Of a stretch of 64,000 bases of DNA, positions 48,994 through 57,546 are shown piece by piece; within the stretch, counting starts at the first letter, position 1; the number at the start of each line of letters is the position of its first letter. The DNA comes from a virus. The translations under genes were made by a program, and so were the position numbers. The DNA lies in the IMG/VR virus record IMGVR_UViG_3300043449_002688, positions 1 to 64,000 of that record; one strand, written 5' to 3'. A model generated the notes under the pieces. The model ran no database searches. It had not been told where the DNA came from and saw only the letters and a list, made by a program, of their open reading frames with translations.

Positions 48994-50841
48994 TGCGGAT
49001 TTATTATTTGCGATAAGCCAGTAACTGACTATATGCCTGTTATTAAAATAAATAACGAATGGGTCACAGGCTTTTCTCCAAAGTCAGTTGAAGCAGCAGG
49101 CGGCGTTAAATTTGACTTATTGGGCCTTAATACATTAAGAGACATTCAAATTTGCCTGGATTCTATTAGAAAACGAACAAATGAGAATCTAGATCCATGG
49201 AATTTGCCTTATGACGAAAAAGTTTGGGATATTTTTATAAAAGGCGATGTTGATGGAGTTTTTCAATTTGATACACCAACAATTCGTCCATATGTCATAA
49301 AAACAAAGCCAAAGACCATTGATGAACTTGCTGCGCTAACGGCTCTTGGCAGACCTGGAACGCTAGATGCCCCTGCAGGAGACTCTACGGCAAGGACATT
49401 AGCAGAGCTTTATGTTGACAGAGCAAACGGCGAACCTGTTCAGTATTTGCATTCTGATCTTGAACCTATTTTAAAGCAAACTTATGGAATTCAATTGTTT
49501 CAAGAACAAACAATTAAAATTTTTACATCAATAGGCGGAATGTCTGATGCAGAAGCCGATGAGGTTCGTAGAGGTATAGGCAAAAAGAATAAAGCAGTTC
49601 TTGATATAGCTGCAGAAAAACTTAAGATTGCCTGCTTAAAAAGAGGATGGACCGAAGAACAAGTTGCCGTATTAATTCAACAAATTGAAGCATCTGCTAA
49701 CTATTCTTTTAACAAATCACATGCAGTTTCATATGCTTATGTAGCTTACGCTTGCATGTATTTAAAAACAAAATACAAGCTTGATTGGTGGAAAGCCATT
49801 CTTTCTAATGCTACAAAAGATGAACTTGCTACTAAATTTTGGAAAAACGTACAAGAATTTACCACACTTCCAGATATTAATATTTCTACAGATGATTATG
49901 AAATAGTTGAAAACAAAATCGTAGCGCCTTTTTCAATCCTTAGCGGTGGGGTTGGTGAAAAAGCTTATGAAAGTTTAATGAAAAATAAACCTTATAAAAA
50001 TCTTGAGCACTTTGTTTCTTGTCATTTTCCTACAAAAGAAGAAGAAGATCGCAAGAAAGCCTTGAAAAAGAATGGTATTGATTTAGAAAAAAATGTAAGA
50101 AAATCAGCAGTAACTGCAGCTATAGCTAGAAAATTAATTGCTGGGGGCGTTTTAGATTCATTATTCGAGCCAAATATGTTAATTGAAGAAAAATTGTTTC
50201 AATTTGAACAAGTTAGAGGTCAAATTAAAGGCAAAAAGCCAGAAAAAGTGCCAGATGAATATGTTGGAGTATCTACTTTAGGTAAATACTTATTAAGAAA
50301 AGAGCTTATTCAAATCCATTCTGACGATTTAAGAGAAATAATGCTCCCTAGCCGACATGGTAAAAAACTACCTTGCAGAATTGGAAATGAATATGAGTCT
50401 TGGTTTTCTCAAGATGGGGTAATTGTACTTGATGGAAATCAAATACAATGGTTTAGAAAATACTTTGATTTAGGCGTTTCTATAGAAACTTTAGTTCAAA
50501 AATTTGACAGTCTACTTCAAAATAAAGACCCTTATCAAATTTCTGTTCCTAGTCAAATAGGACACAATGAAAGGTATTTCCAGGCAATAGGTTATGTTGT
50601 AGGCGAAAAAGCTTTTCCTTACAAAAATAAAACCAAACAAGCAACTAGATTAGTTATTGATTTTAATGGATATTTTACTGAAGAAATGATGTGGCCAGAG
50701 CAAGACGAAGACCAAGCGGAAATGGGCTTTAAAAGCCTTCCCGTATTGGCAATATTTGGATTAAATAAAAAAGGAATTTATTTAAAAAAGGTTTTAAAAC
50801 TCTTGAGCGAAACTGACTTAGAAAAGTACAACATGACTTGA
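48886..50841 (+). CDS. dnaE: DnaE C-terminal part behind the intein C half (651 aa)
   Basis: Residues 1-36 are IntC; residues 37-651 are the C-terminal 615 residues of the DNA polymerase III alpha subunit. Extein sequence CGFIICDKPVTDYMPV continues exactly where the first ORF breaks (SSHA). It contains KFDLLGLNTLRDI, TALGRPGTLDAPAGDS-like palm/fingers motifs, YGIQLFQEQTIKI, RRGIGKKNKA and SANYSFNKSHAVSYA, then the beta-flap tail. Trans-splicing with the N ORF would give a polymerase of about 1,210 residues. The start ATG overlaps the endonuclease end; a GGAG site is not seen close by, so coupling with the upstream gene is likely. Confidence 0.92.
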   Translation: MKIIKAEELGYEQVYDLSVFHEDHSFVLETGNVTHNCGFIICDKPVTDYMPVIKINNEWVTGFSPKSVEAAGGVKFDLLGLNTLRDIQICLDSIRKRTNENLDPWNLPYDEKVWDIFIKGDVDGVFQFDTPTIRPYVIKTKPKTIDELAALTALGRPGTLDAPAGDSTARTLAELYVDRANGEPVQYLHSDLEPILKQTYGIQLFQEQTIKIFTSIGGMSDAEADEVRRGIGKKNKAVLDIAAEKLKIACLKRGWTEEQVAVLIQQIEASANYSFNKSHAVSYAYVAYACMYLKTKYKLDWWKAILSNATKDELATKFWKNVQEFTTLPDINISTDDYEIVENKIVAPFSILSGGVGEKAYESLMKNKPYKNLEHFVSCHFPTKEEEDRKKALKKNGIDLEKNVRKSAVTAAIARKLIAGGVLDSLFEPNMLIEEKLFQFEQVRGQIKGKKPEKVPDEYVGVSTLGKYLLRKELIQIHSDDLREIMLPSRHGKKLPCRIGNEYESWFSQDGVIVLDGNQIQWFRKYFDLGVSIETLVQKFDSLLQNKDPYQISVPSQIGHNERYFQAIGYVVGEKAFPYKNKTKQATRLVIDFNGYFTEEMMWPEQDEDQAEMGFKSLPVLAIFGLNKKGIYLKKVLKLLSETDLEKYNMT

Positions 50842-50882
50842 TAATTTACATTTAATATATTAAAATTAATTTAGGAGTAAAT

Positions 50883-51602
50883 ATGAATAAACTTAAAGAA
50901 ATGCTTAATGAAATCAAAGAACAAAAAGCTATGTTGGCCGTTAACCCAGAAGATGTAGACCCTCGCATTCGAAACACTTTTGAAGGCGAATTGCGCAATG
51001 CAACAGAACGCTTAAAAGAATTAGAAGAAGCTTATAAAAATGCTGTTATGGAACATACTGTAGTTATTGTCGTTAAAGGCTCTGAAGCAGAAGAATTTGC
51101 TTCTGTAGCAAAAGAAGCGGCTGTAGCTTTAGATTATAAATTCATTTTAAGTGACATTGTAACGGCTCTTAGAGAAAGAAATGCTCCAGAACCATACGAT
51201 ACAAATACTCATTTTTTGTTATTGGATGAATTAAATAAAATTAAACTAAAGTATAATATGGTAAGATTGCCAATTCCGCAAGTAAATGGATACAATGACA
51301 ATGTTTATGGCTCAGATCTTTATACTGCAATCGATATTTTATTTGAAAAAAATTATGGAGAAGGACTGTATTCTGCCGTTGTACGCAGAGAAATTGGAAA
51401 AATTGCTTTAAGCGGTGAATTTCAAGGCAAAAAACTGCCAGTGTTTTTATACAATCATTCCGGTAAAGTTGATGTAAATTTTTTACCAATTCCAGTTAGT
51501 GTTATTGAAATTAATGAAAAGATGGACAAAGAAAAAGTTTTAGGTAAAATTAAAGAACTAAGAAGCGTTATTAATGGAAACAAAAAAGAAGGCCAAGAAT
51601 AA
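50883..51602 (+). CDS. Hypothetical protein (239 aa)
   Basis: Not recognised. Residues 1-60 are a helical hairpin or coiled coil (KLKEMLNEIKEQKAMLA, RLKELEEAYKNAV); residues 60-239 are a mixed alpha/beta domain with VVIVVKGSEAEEFASVAKEA and FLLLDELNKIKL. It lies between the polymerase and SSB genes with an AGGAG site, in a replication context. Confidence 0.6.
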   Translation: MNKLKEMLNEIKEQKAMLAVNPEDVDPRIRNTFEGELRNATERLKELEEAYKNAVMEHTVVIVVKGSEAEEFASVAKEAAVALDYKFILSDIVTALRERNAPEPYDTNTHFLLLDELNKIKLKYNMVRLPIPQVNGYNDNVYGSDLYTAIDILFEKNYGEGLYSAVVRREIGKIALSGEFQGKKLPVFLYNHSGKVDVNFLPIPVSVIEINEKMDKEKVLGKIKELRSVINGNKKEGQE

Positions 51603-51619
51603 GGCTAAAAGGAGAAAAT

Positions 51620-52681
51620 ATGAATAACGTACAAATTGGAAAAGCAAATTACGAAAAAAATGCTACTGGATTTGGTGGAGGCTTGTCTTGGTTTTATATC
51701 GAAGACAATAAACCTAACGTATATCGAGTTTTACCACCGCTAAAATCTTTGGCTCCAGCAGGTAAAATTGCTAAGTATTATCGAGTACATCGCGGTATTC
51801 GAGGCACTGATAAAAGACAAAAACCTTTTATGTGTATTGAAGAATCTGATTATAAAACAAAAGTAATTACTCAACATTGCCCAATTTGCGACCATGTTCG
51901 AGATCTAGAAAAAAATCTTGAAAGCGCAAGACTTTCTGGAGCTACTAAAGAACAGCTTATGGAAGTTCGAAAAAATACCATTTTTCCACTACAAAGTGAA
52001 GGTAAATATTATCTGAACGTAGTAAACCAAGAAGGTAAAATGGGCGTTTTATCAGTTGGTTCTAAAATGTTTGCCGGATTTACTGCTTTGGCAAAAGAAA
52101 TGGAATCAAAAGGATTTGATGTCACTGGAATGCAAGGAATTTATCTTAATTTCAAAAAGACAACAGCATTTAAGGGCGACAAAAACGCTGTACTTGCTGT
52201 AGAGCCGTACTTGGCTCCATCAGGGGATGGATCTTTTAGATATGTAACCCATGATCTTACTCAAGATGTGATTAATCGCTTAGACAAAGAAACAGCAGAT
52301 CTTGGCAATTTGTTTAGGGTTTTGTCTTCAGAGCAAATCGCTACCATTATGTCTTACGAGGGTGAAGCTAGAGCTAAGCTGATGGACACTTACTTTGATG
52401 CACCAGAAAAAGTTCAAGCTCAAAGCGTAGACGCCACAGTTCCTGGCACTAACGCTACCTTAGTAAGTAATGTTGTAGCTTCTCCAAGTGGAGGCTTTCA
52501 ATTGAATACACCATCTTTGCCGCCACAAGAACCTGTTGTGCCAAACAATAATGTTGGAGCTTTTTCAGGCACAATGACTTCTGCTCCTCAAGGAATGGGT
52601 CAAACTGTAGCTTCAGCTATGGTTAAGCCTATGGGTCAATTAAGCGATGATGAATTTTTAAGCATGATGCAGAAAAAGTGA
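51620..52681 (+). CDS. Single-stranded DNA-binding protein, T4 gp32-like (353 aa)
   Basis: The overall plan matches T4 gp32: a basic N-terminal stretch, an OB-like core containing the zinc-type segment HCPICDHV near residue 90, then YYLNVVNQEGKMGVLSVG and KMFAGF, and an acidic-aromatic C-terminus (LSDDEFLSMMQKK). A flexible glycine/proline/alanine-rich linker (about 270-335) precedes the tail. gp32-type proteins coat ssDNA and recruit helicase, primase and recombinase through their acidic tail. It is followed by a UvsY-like candidate and UvsX, the same order of partners as in T4 recombination. AAAAGGAG gives a firm start. Confidence 0.78.
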   Translation: MNNVQIGKANYEKNATGFGGGLSWFYIEDNKPNVYRVLPPLKSLAPAGKIAKYYRVHRGIRGTDKRQKPFMCIEESDYKTKVITQHCPICDHVRDLEKNLESARLSGATKEQLMEVRKNTIFPLQSEGKYYLNVVNQEGKMGVLSVGSKMFAGFTALAKEMESKGFDVTGMQGIYLNFKKTTAFKGDKNAVLAVEPYLAPSGDGSFRYVTHDLTQDVINRLDKETADLGNLFRVLSSEQIATIMSYEGEARAKLMDTYFDAPEKVQAQSVDATVPGTNATLVSNVVASPSGGFQLNTPSLPPQEPVVPNNNVGAFSGTMTSAPQGMGQTVASAMVKPMGQLSDDEFLSMMQKK

Positions 52682-52688
52682 GATTATT

Positions 52689-53249
52689 ATGAATAATCTT
52701 TCTGAACCAAGAGTTTTGAGAGTGCCTCGCGGCACTCCAAATAAGCCTCCATTAGAACTTAACATGGAGCTTCTTGATACTGCAGAGAAAAGATTGCATG
52801 AAGTAAGGTTAGCCAATCCTGCTATGTCTAAAGACTTAGAAGGGCTTTTTAACGAAGCAGCTAACCTTGCTACTAAATATCTTGCTTGGATTAAATATGA
52901 AATTTTGCAAGCAGAAAAAAATTACTCATTAGATAGGGCTACAGTCATTTTAGAAAAACTTCCAGAAGAAGCGCTTAAATTAAAAGAAAAAGGCATTAAA
53001 ATAAATGAAGATTACAGAGAAGCTTTAATTATTAGAGATGAGGCTTGCGCTAAATCTTTAGATATATTAAACTCACTTAAAGCTGTGCAAGCTTTATTAG
53101 AGGCTTGTTCTGAAACTTTTATTAGAGCGCATTATTCTTCTAGAAACAAAGAAAAAGAACTAGCCCCTACTCCTAATTTTAATGGAATTGTAGGGCAAAC
53201 TTTTGAAGTGCCACAGGCCAATTTTATGGGTAAAATCGGAGGAAAGTAA
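52689..53249 (+). CDS. Candidate recombination mediator (UvsY-like), 186 aa
   Basis: Not assignable from sequence alone. The middle (residues 45-150) is all helix with lysine, glutamate and aromatic side chains (KYLAWIKYEILQAEKNY), as in T4 UvsY, which loads UvsX on gp32-coated ssDNA. It sits directly between the SSB and UvsX genes and overlaps uvsX by one base. T4 UvsY is shorter (137 residues). A general coiled scaffold is an alternative. Confidence 0.45.
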   Translation: MNNLSEPRVLRVPRGTPNKPPLELNMELLDTAEKRLHEVRLANPAMSKDLEGLFNEAANLATKYLAWIKYEILQAEKNYSLDRATVILEKLPEEALKLKEKGIKINEDYREALIIRDEACAKSLDILNSLKAVQALLEACSETFIRAHYSSRNKEKELAPTPNFNGIVGQTFEVPQANFMGKIGGK

Positions 53250-54331
53250 TGAACAAATTTTTGTCTAAATTAAGAAAACTAGAAGGCGCGGTTGATTTTA
53301 GCGTAGGTAACAGCAAAATGCTCGATACACTAAAATGCCCAAGCCCTTCCGTTAACTGGGCATTTGCTACACCAGGATATGGCATTCCTTATGGCTCTTC
53401 CATGCTTTTGTATGGCCCACCAAAAGGCGGCAAATCTATTATTACTAATGCTTTTATTGGCCAACTTCATGCCGACGACCCAGAAGCAATTGCAATTAAA
53501 TTTGATACAGAAATGAGAGGCGCTTTTCAAACAAATGGCGCGTCTTTACAAAAATGGGGAATTGATCCAGAACGATTTATTTCTTATGATGTAAATCAGC
53601 CAGAACTAATTTTTGATAGAATTAATACAGAAATTGATGCTCTTTGTCAAGAAGGAGCAAAAATTAAACTGGTTATTATTGACTCTTTGTCTAATATTGT
53701 TGGGCGAAGAACTCAAAATGCAACATCTGTTTTAACTCAACAAATTGGCGACCAAGCATTAACTCTTAAAGATGGACTAATGCAAATTCTTCCAACTTTA
53801 AGAAAACATGGTATTTGCCTTATTGCTACGGCACATGTTCGAGCTGAAATGGACATGAAAGAACAAATGAGAGGCAAAACCGTAAAAATGCATGCTTCAT
53901 GGGCAACAAAGCATATGTTTGAATTGTTTTGTTATGTAGAACCTAATAGATCTAAAGACGGAAGAGTAAGCTTAGGCGGAGAAGAGTTTACAGATAAAGA
54001 AACTTTGGATTTTATGGATAAAGCTCAAAAAACTGGCCATAAAATTCGATTTAGAGTAGAAGAAAGCTCTTTTGGTTTTGCAGGAAGAACAGCAGAATTT
54101 ACTTTAGATTACAATGAAGGTATTACCAATAAATACGAAGAAGTATTTACCCTTGGGGTTAATTATAAAATTATTGAACGCCCAAATAATGTAACTTATA
54201 AGTATGGGGAAAATCAATACCGAGGGCTTCCTGGCATTCTAACGGCCTTACGAGAAAATCCAGAATTACAAAAAGAAATTTTGGAAAAAGTTATGGCTAA
54301 AGATAGAGATATTTTGAATGCGACAGTCTAA
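53249..54331 (+). CDS. uvsX: RecA/UvsX-like recombinase (360 aa)
   Basis: A strand-exchange ATPase. Walker A is LYGPPKGGKS (near residue 56), the second strand carries IKFDTEMRGAF, Walker B is LVIIDSLSNI (about 142-151), and CLIATAHVRAEMDM resembles the L2/L1-side loops. It forms filaments on ssDNA for recombination-primed replication and repair. GGAGG gives a strong start in a TAATG overlap with the preceding gene. Confidence 0.93.
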   Translation: MNKFLSKLRKLEGAVDFSVGNSKMLDTLKCPSPSVNWAFATPGYGIPYGSSMLLYGPPKGGKSIITNAFIGQLHADDPEAIAIKFDTEMRGAFQTNGASLQKWGIDPERFISYDVNQPELIFDRINTEIDALCQEGAKIKLVIIDSLSNIVGRRTQNATSVLTQQIGDQALTLKDGLMQILPTLRKHGICLIATAHVRAEMDMKEQMRGKTVKMHASWATKHMFELFCYVEPNRSKDGRVSLGGEEFTDKETLDFMDKAQKTGHKIRFRVEESSFGFAGRTAEFTLDYNEGITNKYEEVFTLGVNYKIIERPNNVTYKYGENQYRGLPGILTALRENPELQKEILEKVMAKDRDILNATV

Positions 54332-55338
54332 TGGCTTCAAGAAATAAAATTATAGAAATATTGCAAGAAAATGGCCTGGATTTCAAAGAGAAGTCCAGGA
54401 CTTTTGTTGGCATCCCTTGTCCTATGTGCGGAAGGGAAGATAAATTTTCTATTTTAAAAGCAAATGGACATACTATTTGCTATAGAGGCTCTTGCGATTA
54501 TGGCAAAAAAAGCTTTGTTGGATTTATTCAAGCGCTTTTAGGTGTTTCTACTGAAGAAGCAATAGAAAAACTTAAGGGTGAAAAAGATGAATTTAAAGGA
54601 ATTTTAGATTCAGGTTTGATTTTAGACTTTGAAATAAAAGATCCTTTTGAGATAAAAGACGAAATTGAATCAGATCTTTTGTCTGAGCTAGAAGCAAAAA
54701 CTTACCCAGAATGGTATATGATACCTGTTGTTTCTTTAGAAGCAAAAGAAGGTATGGATTATTTAGAAAGTCGCGGTATTACAAAAGAAATTGCCCAAAA
54801 ATTAGAAATATATTATTCTTCTTTTTATAAAAGAGTATATTTTCCTATAAAAATTAATGGAATTTTTTACGGATATCAAGGTCGGGCTATTAAAAAAGTT
54901 AGCGATAAAGATAGAGTTAGGAATAACGAAGGATTTCGGCGTGACACTTTAGTTATGTTTGCCGATAATTTATTAACGTGCAAAGATGCAATCTTGGCAG
55001 AAGGTCCTGTAGATGCAATAAAATTTGACCTAGTAGGCGGATATGTTGCTACCATGGGAAAAGAAATCACAGAAAAGCAATTGCAAATTATATTAAATTA
55101 TAATCCAGACAGAATATTTCTTGCCTTAGATGACGATGCATCTTACGAAATGATGTTATTGATCGATAAAATTCCCAAGCCAATTTATAAAATAGAAGTT
55201 CCAGAATCTTGCAAACAAAGATGCAAAATCTTAGGTAAAAAAGCAGATTTTGGAGAATGCACGTTTGAAGAAGCAAAAGAAGCAAAAGAAAATGCAAAAC
55301 TTTTAAAAAAAGAATCTTTATTATTGTATTTAAAGTAA
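54331..55338 (+). CDS. DNA primase, DnaG/gp61-like (335 aa)
   Basis: The N-terminal zinc finger has CPMCGREDKFSI and a later CYRGSC (residues about 28-55). The TOPRIM domain lies at about 218-270: AILAEGPVDAIKFD with its glutamate and IFLALDDDAS with the DxD. It synthesises RNA primers for the lagging strand and pairs with the helicase encoded 38 bases downstream. It is short for a DnaG, without the helicase-binding C-terminal domain, as in T4 gp61. It overlaps uvsX as TAATG and lacks a clear ribosome binding site, so it depends on coupling. Confidence 0.9.
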   Translation: MASRNKIIEILQENGLDFKEKSRTFVGIPCPMCGREDKFSILKANGHTICYRGSCDYGKKSFVGFIQALLGVSTEEAIEKLKGEKDEFKGILDSGLILDFEIKDPFEIKDEIESDLLSELEAKTYPEWYMIPVVSLEAKEGMDYLESRGITKEIAQKLEIYYSSFYKRVYFPIKINGIFYGYQGRAIKKVSDKDRVRNNEGFRRDTLVMFADNLLTCKDAILAEGPVDAIKFDLVGGYVATMGKEITEKQLQIILNYNPDRIFLALDDDASYEMMLLIDKIPKPIYKIEVPESCKQRCKILGKKADFGECTFEEAKEAKENAKLLKKESLLLYLK

Positions 55339-55375
55339 AACACTGGAATAATAAAGCATACCGTTCGGAGTCCAA

Positions 55376-57034
55376 ATGTCTGCTGAAGAAAAACAAGATT
55401 ATTTTGTTATAGATCAGCCAGCAATGCTTGCAATTATTGGACATTGTTTGTCTGATTTGCAGTTTTTAAGAAATTGCGCTAAAAATTTAACAAAAAGCCA
55501 TATCGAACATCCTATTCTTGCAGATTTATATGATTACATTTCAGGATATTATAAGCAATTTGAATGCGCTCCTACAGTTAATGAAGTAGAAAGCCATTTG
55601 TTTGCAAAGTATCCCGATAAAATATCTTACGATAAATATAGACTTGCTTTACATGAATCTGTAGCTAAAAGAGAAAATTTTTCAAAAAAAATGCTTACAA
55701 CTAGGATTTCTGGTTGGCTAAAACTTATTACCATGAAAAAAGGGTTAGTTCAAACAGCCCATCTTTTTAATGGCAATAAATATGATCAAGCTGAAAGAGA
55801 GCTTTCTCAATTAGCAGTAAAGCTAAGAGAAGCTAAATTTGAAGAAGAAACTAGAGCAAATCTTTCTAATATTCGAGATAGACTTGATAAGCTTGCCTTG
55901 CAAAAAGGCGAGGCTTGTACTTTAGGAAATGCAGAATTTGATAATGCTGTATTAGAAGGCTCAAAACTTACTGGACCTACAGTCTCTCTAAGCGACTTAA
56001 AAACGCAAACAAGCGGCTGTTTGTTACCTGGAGAAATTACCATGGTTCTTGGTCCATCAAACTCAGGTAAAACCACTGCTCTAGCGACAATTGTAGTTTC
56101 AAATATAGCTATTGGCAAAAAAGTTTGCATAGTAAGCCATGAAGAAAGCGAAGATAAAATGGCTATTAAGCTATTTCAATCTTTTACAGAGCTTACTGGC
56201 GAAGAAATGTCATATTACAATAGCAGTAAATTTGAAAACGCAGAAAAAACATGGAAACACTTGGCAGAAAAAAATCTGTTTACGTATGAATGGATTAAAC
56301 CTGGAAGAATGTTTTGTGAAGATGTCATAGATATGATCTCTAATGAACATGAAAAACAAGTAGTTGAAACCGGCAAAGGATTCGATCTTGTTCTTGTTGA
56401 TTATCCTGCAAAAACAAAAAGCCGTGATTATGGAAAAAATAAAAACGATTGGGATGAAAAAGAGTACGTTTACGAACAATATCGGCTTTTAGCAAGAAAG
56501 TATCAATTTCATTGTATAACTCCAGTTCAAACAAACCGAGAAGGATTTAGAGCAAATAAAGACGGGGCGCAAATGCTAGACATGGACAATGCTGCAAGCG
56601 GTTTCGGAATCATGACCCTTGCTGACATTGTAATTTCTATCAACAGAAGTTACAACGACGTTTCTTTGTTTGTCGTCAAATTCTTTATAGCAAAATCTCG
56701 TCAAGGTCCAAATAAAAAGACCTTTATATCAGAAACTAGGTATGATCTTGGCCGAACTCATGGTGTAGGCTATGGATGCTTTGTAGCTCCTCCAGTAGAT
56801 GCAAATAAAATAGATGACAATTACATTACACATCATTTAAGTGCTACAGGAAGGCCCAAAACTAAAGCATTAATTGATAGATTAGCAGAACGAAATGCTA
56901 ATCTAATTCTTGAAAATATCCCTTCGGCAAAGGGCAGTGTGCCAATTCAAGAAATATCGTTAAAGCAAAATTTACAATCTGCTAAAAATTTAGCAGAAAT
57001 TAAAGTAGATTCTAAAGGAAATCCAATAACTTAG
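55376..57034 (+). CDS. DnaB-like replicative helicase (552 aa)
   Basis: A RecA-fold hexameric helicase. The N-terminal 180 residues are helical. The ATPase domain has GEITMVLGPSNSGKTTALA (Walker A), IVSHEESEDKMA, a Walker B in FDLVLVDYPAKTKSRDYG, and FHCITPVQTNREGFRA as the sensor/arginine-finger segment. It unwinds the fork ahead of the polymerase together with primase. CGGAG precedes the ATG after a 37-base gap. The last 80 residues are basic and may interact with the primase. Confidence 0.9.
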   Translation: MSAEEKQDYFVIDQPAMLAIIGHCLSDLQFLRNCAKNLTKSHIEHPILADLYDYISGYYKQFECAPTVNEVESHLFAKYPDKISYDKYRLALHESVAKRENFSKKMLTTRISGWLKLITMKKGLVQTAHLFNGNKYDQAERELSQLAVKLREAKFEEETRANLSNIRDRLDKLALQKGEACTLGNAEFDNAVLEGSKLTGPTVSLSDLKTQTSGCLLPGEITMVLGPSNSGKTTALATIVVSNIAIGKKVCIVSHEESEDKMAIKLFQSFTELTGEEMSYYNSSKFENAEKTWKHLAEKNLFTYEWIKPGRMFCEDVIDMISNEHEKQVVETGKGFDLVLVDYPAKTKSRDYGKNKNDWDEKEYVYEQYRLLARKYQFHCITPVQTNREGFRANKDGAQMLDMDNAASGFGIMTLADIVISINRSYNDVSLFVVKFFIAKSRQGPNKKTFISETRYDLGRTHGVGYGCFVAPPVDANKIDDNYITHHLSATGRPKTKALIDRLAERNANLILENIPSAKGSVPIQEISLKQNLQSAKNLAEIKVDSKGNPIT

Positions 57035-57042
57035 AGGTAATT

Positions 57043-57546
57043 ATGCCACAGATTATTAAACTTTTAATGGCAGCAATTGTATTAGTAGCAGTTTCTTTTA
57101 TGGTAGGTCGCCATAATGCTCCAGTTAAAACTGTAACAAAAGTTGAAGAAAAAATAGTAGTAAAAGAAGTAATTAAATGGAAAGAAAAAAAAGTTAAAGA
57201 TGAAAACAAAAATAAAGAAACGGTTATTGTAGAAACAGTGTATCCAGATGGTACAATTAAAAGAGAAACCAGAATAATCGATAAAGGAACTATTAAGGTA
57301 GCAGTAGAAAAAGAAGGCTCTAAATCTTCCGAAAAAACAACTACTGTTTCTAAAGAACAGCTTCAAGTGTCGGACAATAAACAGTGGAATGTTTCTGTAC
57401 TTGCTGGAACGGATAAATTAAGTTATAATGATTTAAAACTAGACTATGGACTTCATGTTCAAAAAACCATTCTTGGTCCTTTTTCTTTAGGAGCGTTTGG
57501 ATTAACTAATGGGTCGGTAGGCTTAAGTGTCGGAGGGTCTTTCTAA
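57043..57546 (+). CDS. Membrane-anchored coiled protein with beta-rich tail (167 aa)
   Basis: Residues 1-22 (MPQIIKLLMAAIVLVAVSFM) are an N-terminal membrane anchor. Then follows a charged coiled region (about 30-110, lysine/valine/glutamate-rich) and a beta-rich C-terminal domain with glycine repeats (GPFSLGAFGLTNGSVGLSVGGSF). An i-spanin-like topology is possible, but no o-spanin partner or holin is adjacent. It is coupled to the serine-protease gene through TAATG. Confidence 0.6.
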   Translation: MPQIIKLLMAAIVLVAVSFMVGRHNAPVKTVTKVEEKIVVKEVIKWKEKKVKDENKNKETVIVETVYPDGTIKRETRIIDKGTIKVAVEKEGSKSSEKTTTVSKEQLQVSDNKQWNVSVLAGTDKLSYNDLKLDYGLHVQKTILGPFSLGAFGLTNGSVGLSVGGSF

